From a virus: a stretch of DNA of 20,096 nt. Positions 6,099 through 12,893 of this stretch are shown here, in pieces. The notes under the pieces are model-generated. The model saw only the letters and a program-made list of their open reading frames with translations. It was not told the origin of the DNA and made no database searches. Position numbers and translations under genes: made by a program. Position 1 is the stretch's first letter. The number at the start of each line of letters is the position of its first letter. The stretch covers positions 1 through 20,096 of IMG/VR virus record IMGVR_UViG_3300028007_000011, one strand, 5' to 3'.

Positions 6099-7064
6099 AT
6101 GAACAACGGAGTATCAAATATTGCACACGCCCAGAATAACTTTTACGATAGAGTTATGTTAATGAGAGCTGTACCAGCTTTCATCCACACACGATACGCA
6201 CAAGTCCGAGACATCCCAACAGGTAACACCAATATAGTTAAATTCCGCAGATACACTAATTTAGTAGCAGCAACTACACCACTCGTTTCAGGTATCACAC
6301 CACTTGGTTCACAGTTAGCAGTAACAGACATCACAGCAACAGTCGCACAATATGGTGACTATGTAACCGTTGATGACTTCTTCCAGCTTACTACCCTTGA
6401 TCCAGTCTTAACAGAAACAGCAGAACTTCTTGGAGATCAAGCAGGAGATACATTAGATCAAATCACAAGAGATATCCTAGTAGCAGGTACAAATGTACTC
6501 TATGCTTCAACAGCTACCCAAAGAACAGATATTACAGCATCCATGAAGCTTACAGCAGCAGAAGTTAAGAATGCTGTTCGTATCCTTAAGAATAATAAAG
6601 CTCGAAGAATAACAAGTATGATCAATCCTACAACCGGTATTAATACCACTCCTATTAACGCTTCCTATATCGGATTCGTACATCCTGATACAACACGTGA
6701 TCTTAAAGATGTTTCAGACTTCGTACCAGTTAATAAGTATCCTAATCAAACAAGTGTAATGCCTGATGAGGTTGGAGCAATTGATGAAGTTAGATTCATT
6801 GAAACTCCTAATGCTAAAGAATATGTTGATGGTGGATCCTCAAATGCAGATGTATACGCTACTGTTATAGTAGGTCAGAATGCATACGGTATCTCACGAA
6901 TAGCCGGTAATGCTATGAGAAATATAATCAAACCTTTAGGTAGTGCAGGCTCAGCAGATCCACTTGATCAAAGAGCAACGTCCGGATGGAAAGCTACCTT
7001 TACAGCAGTTAGACTTAACGAATCATTCATGATCCGAGTTGAGCACGGAACAAGTAGCTCATAA
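6099..7064 (+). CDS. Major capsid protein, N4-gp56 family
   Basis: This 321-residue protein builds the icosahedral shell. Recognisable family blocks in order are VKFRRYTNL (about 46-54), TPLVSGITPLGSQL then VTDITATVAQYGDYVTVDD (about 75-91), LTETAELLGDQAGDTLDQ, YIGFVHPDTTRDL, YATVIVGQNAYG, and near the end DPLDQRATSGWKATFTAVRL with a final MIRVEHG. These match the N4-gp56-like capsid family, which adopts the HK97 fold. AAGGGG at 6084-6089, nine bases before the ATG, is a normal Shine-Dalgarno site, unlike most neighbours. High expression is implied by its dedicated promoter and leader. There is no visible N-terminal delta domain, so scaffolding is probably supplied by the gene upstream. Confidence 0.92.
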   Translation: MNNGVSNIAHAQNNFYDRVMLMRAVPAFIHTRYAQVRDIPTGNTNIVKFRRYTNLVAATTPLVSGITPLGSQLAVTDITATVAQYGDYVTVDDFFQLTTLDPVLTETAELLGDQAGDTLDQITRDILVAGTNVLYASTATQRTDITASMKLTAAEVKNAVRILKNNKARRITSMINPTTGINTTPINASYIGFVHPDTTRDLKDVSDFVPVNKYPNQTSVMPDEVGAIDEVRFIETPNAKEYVDGGSSNADVYATVIVGQNAYGISRIAGNAMRNIIKPLGSAGSADPLDQRATSGWKATFTAVRLNESFMIRVEHGTSSS

Positions 7065-7079
7065 TAAGAGGTAAATAAT

Positions 7080-7382
7080 ATGGCTGTAGTACAAAAAGCA
7101 TTCGCACATTTAAGAGGAGCAAACCTAGAGTTCGGTACACTGACTCTTAATCCAGCTTCACTAGGTGATAACGCACAAGGTGAATATACGGTAACTGTTA
7201 CCGGAGCTAAAGCAGGCGATCTAATCTTCGTTAATGCAGAGGATCTTGATGTTGGCTTAGCAGTAGTTGGAGCTAAAGTTACTGCTACTGACACAATCAC
7301 TATCTACATCAATAATGAATCCGGTGGAGCAGTAGATGGTGCTAACCTTACATACAGTTACATGCTCGTACACCTGAGCTAG
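7080..7382 (+). CDS. Small beta-rich protein, probable capsid decoration protein
   Basis: This 100-residue protein follows the capsid gene by 15 bases and has the Shine-Dalgarno site AAGAGGT. The sequence alternates hydrophobic and polar residues typical of strands (EYTVTVTGAKAGDLIFVNA, KVTATDTITIYINNESGG, LTYSYMLV), with conserved-looking Gly turns. From memory, similar one-domain proteins sit beside capsid genes in many phages and are often described as decoration or head-fibre-like. Binding to the outside of the shell is inferred from position and fold. No Cys and no signal peptide are present. Confidence 0.6.
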   Translation: MAVVQKAFAHLRGANLEFGTLTLNPASLGDNAQGEYTVTVTGAKAGDLIFVNAEDLDVGLAVVGAKVTATDTITIYINNESGGAVDGANLTYSYMLVHLS

Positions 7383-7411
7383 TTGACATTCCTCTACTGA
7401 TCTGATACGCT
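7383..7411 (+). promoter_or_regulatory. Extended -10 promoter, apparently leaderless
   Basis: TTGACA (7383-7388) starts directly after the preceding stop codon. A 17-bp spacer and TACGCT (7406-7411) follow, with TG at 7403-7404. A start seven bases after the -10 falls at about 7418, which is the A of the next ATG. No room exists for a ribosome binding site. Confidence 0.7.
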
Positions 7412-7417
7412 CACTTT

Positions 7418-7939
7418 ATGGACGATAGAATCACTCAAGATAATGTTGCAACTAACAGCCAACCAACGCAACCTATCCAGAATAACGTCCAGTCTAACCA
7501 GACTGTACCAGCTCAACCTCAAGTTACTCAAGATCAAGATCAATCAATTACTCAACAAGCTACCCAAGCACAACCAGAAGTAATCGTTAACCCTTCTCAA
7601 CCTTCAGCAGAGCCACAACCTTTTAATGCACAAGTACAGCCTTCAGCTAATGAGCAGGTATATAAAGAAGAGGGCGAGAAAAAGTACCACAAGATGAAGG
7701 AAATACTCGATAAGCAGCCAAAAGTAACTATTATGGTACCTCTTAAACCCGGCGAAAACCCTGAATCATGGGAATATGTCGCTATTAATGGCTACCCTAT
7801 CCATATTAAGAAGAATGTTATGGTTGAAGTACCTCAGCAAGTAGCCCAGATTATCAGTGAATCGTACAATATCACCTCAGTAGTCGGGAAAGAACACCTT
7901 ATAGACGCTCGAAGTGATCGCCAAACAGCGTTAAAATAA
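7418..7939 (+). CDS. Gln/Pro-rich head-region protein with conserved C-terminal domain
   Basis: This 173-residue protein has a disordered N-terminal half rich in Gln, Pro, Asn and Thr (about 1-80). A folded C-terminal domain follows: KVTIMVPLKPGENP, WEYVAINGYPIHIKKNVMVE and VPQQVAQIISESY. That domain resembles small proteins encoded after capsid genes in many phages, where a short strand-rich segment binds something in the head. The function is unknown. Translation must begin at a leaderless or nearly leaderless ATG behind its own promoter. The stop codon overlaps the palindromic ribosome binding site of the adaptor gene. Confidence 0.65.
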   Translation: MDDRITQDNVATNSQPTQPIQNNVQSNQTVPAQPQVTQDQDQSITQQATQAQPEVIVNPSQPSAEPQPFNAQVQPSANEQVYKEEGEKKYHKMKEILDKQPKVTIMVPLKPGENPESWEYVAINGYPIHIKKNVMVEVPQQVAQIISESYNITSVVGKEHLIDARSDRQTALK

Positions 7940-7950
7940 GGTGATCACCT
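7939..7950 (+). promoter_or_regulatory. Palindromic ribosome binding site, AGGTGATCACCT
   Basis: This is a perfect 12-bp palindrome, directly against the ATG at 7951 and overlapping the previous stop. AAGGTGATC (7938-7946) also matches the 16S tail. It resembles the arrangement at 997-1012 with the central bases shifted. Whether it is a protein-binding site or only a ribosome site cannot be told by reading. Confidence 0.55.
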
Positions 7951-8676
7951 ATGACACCAGCAGAATTCGCTCAATACGTCCGCTTTAAGACCCGTACCAA
8001 CTCCTCTACCTTCACCGATGCCGATATGTTGATGTTAATGAACATCCATAAAGACGATTTAGCTACAGAAATCATAAAAGCCAATGAAGATTACTTCGGA
8101 ACGCCTGAAACGGCTGATTTAGTGGCAGGACAACGACAATACCCCTTTCCAGATGACATGCTTAACCAAGTAAAGCACGTTGAAGCAAAACTAGACGGTA
8201 CAAACCAGATACCACTAGCTGAATTTGACCTTACCGGCTATCAACGGTCAACAGATGAGACAACTATTACTAATCTCTTCTCCAATACCGAAGGAAACGC
8301 ATACTTTGATATCTTTTCTAACTCCATATGGATCTATTCAGGCACTATTACAAGCGTATCAGCAGGTCTTAAGATATGGTCGTACCAATGGCCGGCTAAG
8401 TTCACCAATCTAGCGAGTACTACTGATATGGCAGTCGATCCAAGCAATACAACAGTAGGCTTTCCTAGGGCATTCCATGAGCTATTAGCACGTAGAGTAA
8501 TCATTGAGTATAAGACGAGTGGTGATAAGGCAATGCAGTTAACAGATAGTGAGTTAAAGTATGATGTCGATTTACAGCGAAAACTGGATTCTATTAGTGA
8601 AATGAATATGAGCCGGTCTAATACGGCAGCGTTACCAAGTGGTAAGAAATTATGGAATGATGGGCATGATTTGTAG
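7951..8676 (+). CDS. Head-tail adaptor / gatekeeper protein
   Basis: This 241-residue protein opens with a helical segment (TPAEFAQYVRFKTRTNSSTF, then DADMLMLMNIHKDDLATEI). A strand-rich middle contains PETADLVAGQRQYPFPDDM and IWSYQWPAKFTNL. A helical C-terminus has FHELLARRVIIEYK. The order helix bundle, beta insertion, helix, together with the LVAGQRQYPFPDDM block, matches phage adaptor or tail-tubular-A-type proteins that seat under the portal. Size is also typical. The start has the palindromic Shine-Dalgarno site described separately. If the phage is podovirus-like, this is the portal-to-nozzle ring. Confidence 0.72.
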   Translation: MTPAEFAQYVRFKTRTNSSTFTDADMLMLMNIHKDDLATEIIKANEDYFGTPETADLVAGQRQYPFPDDMLNQVKHVEAKLDGTNQIPLAEFDLTGYQRSTDETTITNLFSNTEGNAYFDIFSNSIWIYSGTITSVSAGLKIWSYQWPAKFTNLASTTDMAVDPSNTTVGFPRAFHELLARRVIIEYKTSGDKAMQLTDSELKYDVDLQRKLDSISEMNMSRSNTAALPSGKKLWNDGHDL

Positions 8677-8688
8677 CTAAAATGCCTA

Positions 8689-8718
8689 TTGACAAGTCAG
8701 CAATAAGACGTACATAAT
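8689..8718 (+). promoter_or_regulatory. Sigma70-like promoter with short leader
   Basis: TTGACA (8689-8694) with CATAAT (8713-8718, 18-bp spacer) or the overlapping TACATA (16 bp). The flanks TGCCTATTGACAA and TAGATATAGAGTT match those of the capsid promoter. Start near 8725 leaves about nine bases before the ATG at 8734, without a Shine-Dalgarno site. Confidence 0.65.
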
Positions 8719-8733
8719 GGTAGATATAGAGTT

Positions 8734-9033
8734 ATGGGAAACTTCGCAGCACCTAAATTTTCACTAGGACAGACAGTAAAATTTGTTGGAGATAACGATG
8801 GAGAAGCAGGTAAAGTACTTGGCTTCTCTTTTTCTGTTGATAGTGGGTGGGCATATCAAATCTCAGCACGTGAATTGGATATCCCTAACAAGCAAGTACT
8901 CCAAGGCATTAAGCATTGTAAAGAAGATGAGTTAGTAGCTGTTAAAGAAGGAGCAGCAGCACAGCCTACCCCATCAGAAGGTAATAATCCAGCAGATGAT
9001 GAAGGCGAAACAGAAGGAGTAGTTGAGAACTAA
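8734..9033 (+). CDS. Small SH3-like protein
   Basis: This 99-residue protein begins MGNFAAPKFSLGQTVKF. It contains GEAGKVLGFSFSVD, WAYQISARELD and CKEDELVAV, an arrangement of short strands like an SH3 or KOW-type barrel over residues 8-70. The last 30 residues are acidic and low in complexity. Similar one-domain proteins are common in phage structural modules; their role is not known to me. It sits behind its own promoter with a short leader. Its stop is coupled to the next start (TAATGA), tying its expression to the following surface protein. Confidence 0.62.
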   Translation: MGNFAAPKFSLGQTVKFVGDNDGEAGKVLGFSFSVDSGWAYQISARELDIPNKQVLQGIKHCKEDELVAVKEGAAAQPTPSEGNNPADDEGETEGVVEN

Positions 9034-9734
9034 TGACTAAAACACCGTTAAAAGCAGATACAACGTCACTTAAAGGTATTGTTACCAGAAGGTTATACTC
9101 ACGTGAGAAATTCTACAACTCACTCGTTGATCTTAAAGCTACCTTTTCCGATTCATGGGAAAATATGACACTTTCCCAGATCTACCTTGAAGCCTCAAAA
9201 CAGCTTAATAAAGAGACAATTGACCGTCTTTTAGATAAGGCAGCAAAAAAGCAGTTTAAAGATAATGCTCTATGGAAATTCCTTAAAAAGAACTTCGGAG
9301 TTGATCTTGCTATCCCATTTGTAACCGGTCGCTACACAACAAAAGCTATCAGAGGTAACTTAGTACCAACCAGAGGTAAAAGAATCGTTGCTGATCAAGT
9401 TGGAGGCACGACAACGGCACCAGTTACAGCTATCGCTATCGGAGTTGGTGCAGTTGCAGCAGCAGCCGGTGATACAGCTCTCGGATCTGAGTCAACAACC
9501 AATGGAGGCTCAAGAGGTGCAGCTACCGTTACCAATACAACGACAACGACAACCGGCGATACTGAACAGTGGGTTAAAACCTTCACATTCTCAGGATCCC
9601 TTGCTATTACTGAGGAAGGCCTTTTCGATAACAACACTTCAGGCGGTAACATGCTTGCACGTCAGGTATTCTCAGCCGTCAACGTTGTAAACGGTGACAC
9701 TCTTCAAGTAACTCATAAAGTACAGGTATCGTAA
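9033..9734 (+). CDS. Virion surface protein with fibre-type C-terminal domain
   Basis: Of 233 residues, the first 85 are helical and charged (SREKFYNSLVDLKATF, then FLKKNFGVDL). The rest is a beta-rich domain: TTAPVTAIAIGVGAVAAAAG, DTALGSES, ATVTNTTTTTTGDTEQW, FSGSLAITEEGLFDN, MLARQVFSAVNVVNGDTLQV. From memory the pattern AAGDTALGxE ... ITEEGLFD ... MLAR.VF matches a small domain found in phage tail and head fibres. The N-terminal helices may attach it to the particle. It could be a minor fibre or a neck appendage; the sequence does not decide between them. Expression is coupled to the gene before. Confidence 0.65.
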   Translation: MTKTPLKADTTSLKGIVTRRLYSREKFYNSLVDLKATFSDSWENMTLSQIYLEASKQLNKETIDRLLDKAAKKQFKDNALWKFLKKNFGVDLAIPFVTGRYTTKAIRGNLVPTRGKRIVADQVGGTTTAPVTAIAIGVGAVAAAAGDTALGSESTTNGGSRGAATVTNTTTTTTGDTEQWVKTFTFSGSLAITEEGLFDNNTSGGNMLARQVFSAVNVVNGDTLQVTHKVQVS

Positions 9735-9746
9735 CTTCCCTATGGT

Positions 9747-10112
9747 ATGGATCTCTCACAATGGGTAACAAACCCTTACGTTGGACTACAGAAATGCTAC
9801 TGCTTTGATCGAGTACTGACCCCAGATGATCTAGATTCCTACATTAATAGACTAGAAGAAATCACACAACTTAAGTTTAGACCCAAGCTACCCGTTGAGA
9901 TACTTAACGGATTCGTCACCATGTCCTACCAGATGGGTTTTTGTCCGTGGGGAAACCATGTAGCCACTGATACCCATACCTCGGTTATAGTGTCATTGTA
10001 CGGCCTAGAAAAGCCATTCGGTGTTGATGCCATAGAACACTCCTACCAAAAGACCGAAATTACACAAGAACTAGCAGAGCAATTAGACAAAGCATACCAT
10101 CAAACCGTATGA
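9747..10112 (+). CDS. Unknown 121-residue protein
   Basis: The ORF starts 13 bases after the preceding stop with no Shine-Dalgarno site. It has several Cys (KCYCFDRVL near residue 17, GFCPWGNH near 72), a mixed sequence with LDSYINRLEEITQLKF, and a helical end (ELAEQLDKAYHQ). No signal peptide or membrane span is visible and the family is not recognised. It lies between structural genes and the LamG adhesin, so it may be a small structural or fibre-assembly protein, but this is only context. Confidence 0.6.
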   Translation: MDLSQWVTNPYVGLQKCYCFDRVLTPDDLDSYINRLEEITQLKFRPKLPVEILNGFVTMSYQMGFCPWGNHVATDTHTSVIVSLYGLEKPFGVDAIEHSYQKTEITQELAEQLDKAYHQTV

Positions 10113-10119
10113 TATTCCT

Positions 10120-11814
10120 ATGGATCCAAACTCACATGCACTATCATTAGTAGCAGCCTCAAGTCAGGCAGTCTCCATTGCCGATAATGCAGCATTAAAA
10201 CCTACAGGTGACTTTACCATGGAAGCATGGATAAAAAACAACGGGCAAACCTCACGCATGATCTTTCAATCATACTCCCAGAATGCAAACCACGCCGGTA
10301 TCTATATGTTCATCTCAGCTTCCGGCAAGCTGTTTGTGTTATCAGGTAAGAATACGGGTACATCAGCAGGGGTAGACTTTCAATCGTTTCAAGGCACAAC
10401 AACTATTAATGATAATCAGTGGCACCATGTAGTCTTTAAATGGGATGCCGGAACGCTTTATAGCTATGTTGATGGTGTATTAGAAGGAAGTGCAGGATGG
10501 GTAAACGCACCCGGATATGCAGCAGCAAACTACATACGAATTGGTTGTGGAAATATAGCCGGTACAAATTATGATTTTTGGGACGGTCAAATAGATGAAG
10601 TGCGTTTTTGGAGTGATGCCCGTACTACTGAGGAAATTAATCAATGGATGCATGAGGACGTTACCGGCCAATCTAACCTCGTTGCCTACTGGAAGTTTAA
10701 TAATGACCTAACTAGTGCAACAGGTAGCCATAACGGTAGTGCTATTGGAACTCCTACCTATACTACATCTACCCCATTTGCTAACTATCTATCACTCGAT
10801 CTAACCGATAAAACAGCAAATGGGAATAATCTAGTTAATAGTGGTGCCTCGGTATTTACTAATACCCTTCCATTTGCCAATAGCGATATAGCAGCTCAAC
10901 TTAACGCTAATCATTTGCGTGCACCGGATAGTGCCTCACTTTCTATTACAGGCAATATGACGCTTGAGTTATGGGTAAACTTTAAAGCACTTCCTACGGG
11001 TTCATCCGCCGGATTTATTACTAAATTCAACTCATCAGGCAATCAGCGTTCTTTTCTTTTCCGCATGATTGATGATTCCGGAACACTTAAGGTTGATGCA
11101 CTCTTTGATCAACTAGGTACAGCAGCAACATATGATAATTTCCGCTGGAACTGGACACCCTCAGTTAATACGTGGTATCACTTAGCCCTAACCTTTACAC
11201 CGGCAAATCCAGCAGCTAGTACGTTTGAATTATTTATTAATGGTGTTTCACAGGGGAACGGTACTAATGCAGGATCTACTAATGTTACAGGCATTTTTGA
11301 CAGTACAGCCGGTGTATCAATTGGCTCCTCAGATGGTGGAGGTGCTAACTTACTTAACGGACGTGTTGATGATATCCGTATATGGAATGTTGTCAGAACT
11401 CCAACTGAAATTGCGAATAACCGATCAGTAAACCTTATTGGTAATGAATCAGGTTTAGTAGCTTACTGGCCTCTTGAGGAATTAGGAATACAGTATACGA
11501 AGGAACTTACAGAAACGCTTACCCTTACATCGACAATTCTTAGGAATACCGGTAAACGGCCTACAGACACGCTTACTATGACTGATACGTTAACCCGTGT
11601 CTTTACCTTACTTCGGTCATTTACCGATACTGTATCACTCACTATTCTATTTACCATAGGGTACTACATGGCGAAGTCATTTTTAGAATCCCTTACCCTA
11701 ATTGAGAAGTTTTATATGCACCTAAACGGTTCACGCTTGAGGTGGTCTAGGATAGTAAAACCACTAGCGGTAACATGGACAAAAATAGTCAAGCCGGATG
11801 TAGAATCAAGCTAG
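10120..11814 (+). CDS. Adhesin with two LamG/concanavalin-like lectin domains
   Basis: This 564-residue protein has two LamG-type domains. The first spans about residues 5-195: HALSLVAASSQAVSI, FTMEAWIKN, WHHVVFKWDAGTLYSYVDG, GQIDEVRFWSDARTTEEI, LVAYWKFNND. The second spans about 243-455: MTLELWVNFKALPTG, WYHLALTFTP, VDDIRIWNVVRTPTEIANN, GLVAYWPLEE. Such domains bind carbohydrate, and on a phage they likely recognise the host surface. Residues 464-541 are four 18- or 20-residue repeats (TETLTLTS type) shared with the large adhesin downstream, followed by a Trp/Lys cap with W542 and W553. The repeats and cap probably form a stalk and anchor. No Shine-Dalgarno site precedes the ATG, which lies seven bases after the previous stop. 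Confidence 0.85.
   Translation: MDPNSHALSLVAASSQAVSIADNAALKPTGDFTMEAWIKNNGQTSRMIFQSYSQNANHAGIYMFISASGKLFVLSGKNTGTSAGVDFQSFQGTTTINDNQWHHVVFKWDAGTLYSYVDGVLEGSAGWVNAPGYAAANYIRIGCGNIAGTNYDFWDGQIDEVRFWSDARTTEEINQWMHEDVTGQSNLVAYWKFNNDLTSATGSHNGSAIGTPTYTTSTPFANYLSLDLTDKTANGNNLVNSGASVFTNTLPFANSDIAAQLNANHLRAPDSASLSITGNMTLELWVNFKALPTGSSAGFITKFNSSGNQRSFLFRMIDDSGTLKVDALFDQLGTAATYDNFRWNWTPSVNTWYHLALTFTPANPAASTFELFINGVSQGNGTNAGSTNVTGIFDSTAGVSIGSSDGGGANLLNGRVDDIRIWNVVRTPTEIANNRSVNLIGNESGLVAYWPLEELGIQYTKELTETLTLTSTILRNTGKRPTDTLTMTDTLTRVFTLLRSFTDTVSLTILFTIGYYMAKSFLESLTLIEKFYMHLNGSRLRWSRIVKPLAVTWTKIVKPDVESS
11509..11742 (+). repeat. Four 54/60-bp protein-coding repeats (TDS type), copy set A
   Basis: Residues 464-541 divide into units of 18, 20, 20 and 20 residues beginning TET, TDT, TDT and LES, each with the plan T-[DE]-x-x-x-[LMV]-T. 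They are diverged at DNA level. The W542 cap starts directly after the last unit. The same repeat is found 32 times in the gene at 12894. Confidence 0.8.
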
Positions 11815-11827
11815 ATTGACTATTTTT
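11781..11827 (+). terminator. 12-bp inverted repeat with T-tract overlapping a promoter
   Basis: AAAAATAGTCAA (11781-11792) and TTGACTATTTTT (11816-11827) are perfect inverted copies over 12 bp with a 23-base loop. The right arm ends in a T-run, so it can act as an intrinsic terminator for the LamG gene. It could also work on the opposite strand. The left arm lies inside the coding end. The -35 box of the next promoter, TTGACT, is the start of the right arm. Confidence 0.65.
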
Positions 11828-11845
11828 ATTGTTTAGCTATATACT
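11816..11845 (+). promoter_or_regulatory. Sigma70-like promoter for the tail-fibre gene
   Basis: TTGACT (11816-11821), an 18-bp spacer and TATACT (11840-11845). Start near 11852 leaves about four bases before the ATG at 11856, with no Shine-Dalgarno site. Confidence 0.65.
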
Positions 11846-11855
11846 GAATTAAACC

Positions 11856-12371
11856 ATGGCTGACCAGAAGATTACACAATTAACAGCAGAGACAGCACCA
11901 ATAGGAACTGATTTATTGGTGATGGTTGATGATCCGGCAGGAACCCCTGCAACCGAAAAAGTCACAATGCAAGACGTTGTCCAAGGCCTTGCTGCAACAC
12001 AGGCAGAACAGGAGACAGGTACAGCTGTAAACCGAATTGTCACACCCGGAAGACAACATTTTCACTTGAGTGCTATCAAGTGTTTTGGATTTACAACAGG
12101 AGCAGGAACGCCTACGTTACATGCTAATTCGTACAATACAACAAGCATCACTGATACTGCTCTTGGGAGGTTAACTGTCACAATCGGCAATGATTTTTCA
12201 TCCGCCAATTGGTGCGGAACATGCACGCCAACCAATACGACAAATGCAAATAGGATGTGTTCATTGGTTACGAAAGCAGTAGGATCAGTAATTCTTGAGA
12301 CATCATCCGCTGCAACAACGCTTGCGGATCCTGGTGTTGGTTGGGACTGGCAATTTACAGGAGACTTATAG
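11856..12371 (+). CDS. Tail-fibre protein, anchor plus GRQHFH domain
   Basis: This 171-residue protein starts MADQKITQLTAETAPIGTDL, followed by VMVDDPAGTPATEKVTMQDV, a familiar phage fibre attachment motif. After a short linker, TPGRQHFHLSAIKCFGF begins a beta-rich C-terminal domain with LTVTIGNDFSSANWCGTC and a final DWQFTGDL. That domain is common at the ends of phage fibres and collar structures. Four Cys are visible. It is short for a fibre and lacks a stalk, suggesting a compact trimeric spike or one part of a multi-protein fibre; this is inference. It has its own promoter with a near-leaderless start. Confidence 0.78.
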   Translation: MADQKITQLTAETAPIGTDLLVMVDDPAGTPATEKVTMQDVVQGLAATQAEQETGTAVNRIVTPGRQHFHLSAIKCFGFTTGAGTPTLHANSYNTTSITDTALGRLTVTIGNDFSSANWCGTCTPTNTTNANRMCSLVTKAVGSVILETSSAATTLADPGVGWDWQFTGDL

Positions 12372-12373
12372 AT

Positions 12374-12892
12374 ATGGAGCATCAAATTCAATTCATCGCA
12401 ATTACATTCAATGACGGATCAATCGGCATTATGCAATTTATTCTTGATCCAAATTTGCCAGAGAATACAACGCTCATAGGGTATGAGGAAGGGAAAGGCA
12501 GGGAGGCAACAGATGAGGCAATTCAATCAGAGATAGACAAATCTTCGTGGGGAGAGTTGTCACCTGTTGCTTGGAGGAGAATAGAAAAAGATGAAATTCC
12601 TCAAGATAGATATTTCAGGAATGCTTGGAAGGATACGGGGCAGGTCGAAATTGATATGCAGAAGGCGAGAGAAATACAAAGAGATGAATTACGTATTGAA
12701 AGAAAACCACACCTTGAACAGTTGGATGTTGAATATATGAAAGCAACGGAAATAGGAGATAAACAGCAAATTACTGAGATTGCTGAAATAAAACAATTAC
12801 TGCGAGATGTGACTAAAGATCCACGTATTGAGGAAGCAGAAACCCCAGAAGAGCTAAAAGCTCTCACTCTTGAAGAGTTATTGACAGTATGA
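12374..12892 (+). CDS. Tail-fibre-associated protein
   Basis: The ATG at 12374 is chosen because AGGAG lies about 11 bases upstream and the longer frame would overlap the fibre gene. The 172-residue product has a strand-rich N-terminal part (IQFIAITFNDGSIGIMQFIL) and the block RYFRNAWKDTGQVEIDMQKA at about 80-99. A long helix follows with RIERKPHLEQLDVEYMKA and IKQLLRDVTKDPRIEEAETP. From memory the FRNAWKD ... DM.KAREI ... LRDVT.DP pattern is a recurrent phage family found next to fibre genes, perhaps a fibre chaperone or assembly protein. The function is not established. Confidence 0.7.
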   Translation: MEHQIQFIAITFNDGSIGIMQFILDPNLPENTTLIGYEEGKGREATDEAIQSEIDKSSWGELSPVAWRRIEKDEIPQDRYFRNAWKDTGQVEIDMQKAREIQRDELRIERKPHLEQLDVEYMKATEIGDKQQITEIAEIKQLLRDVTKDPRIEEAETPEELKALTLEELLTV

Positions 12893-12893
12893 T

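Noticed and set aside
12341-12373. Upstream start for the fibre-associated protein
   Set aside because: It overlaps the end of the fibre gene out of frame; ATG 12374 has AGGAG upstream and matches the family's usual beginning.
12881-12893. TTGACA and TATGAT upstream of the large adhesin as a promoter
   Set aside because: TTGACA is only seven bases from TATGAT's end and TATGAT has no -35 at 16-18 bp; the start site would fall inside the gene.
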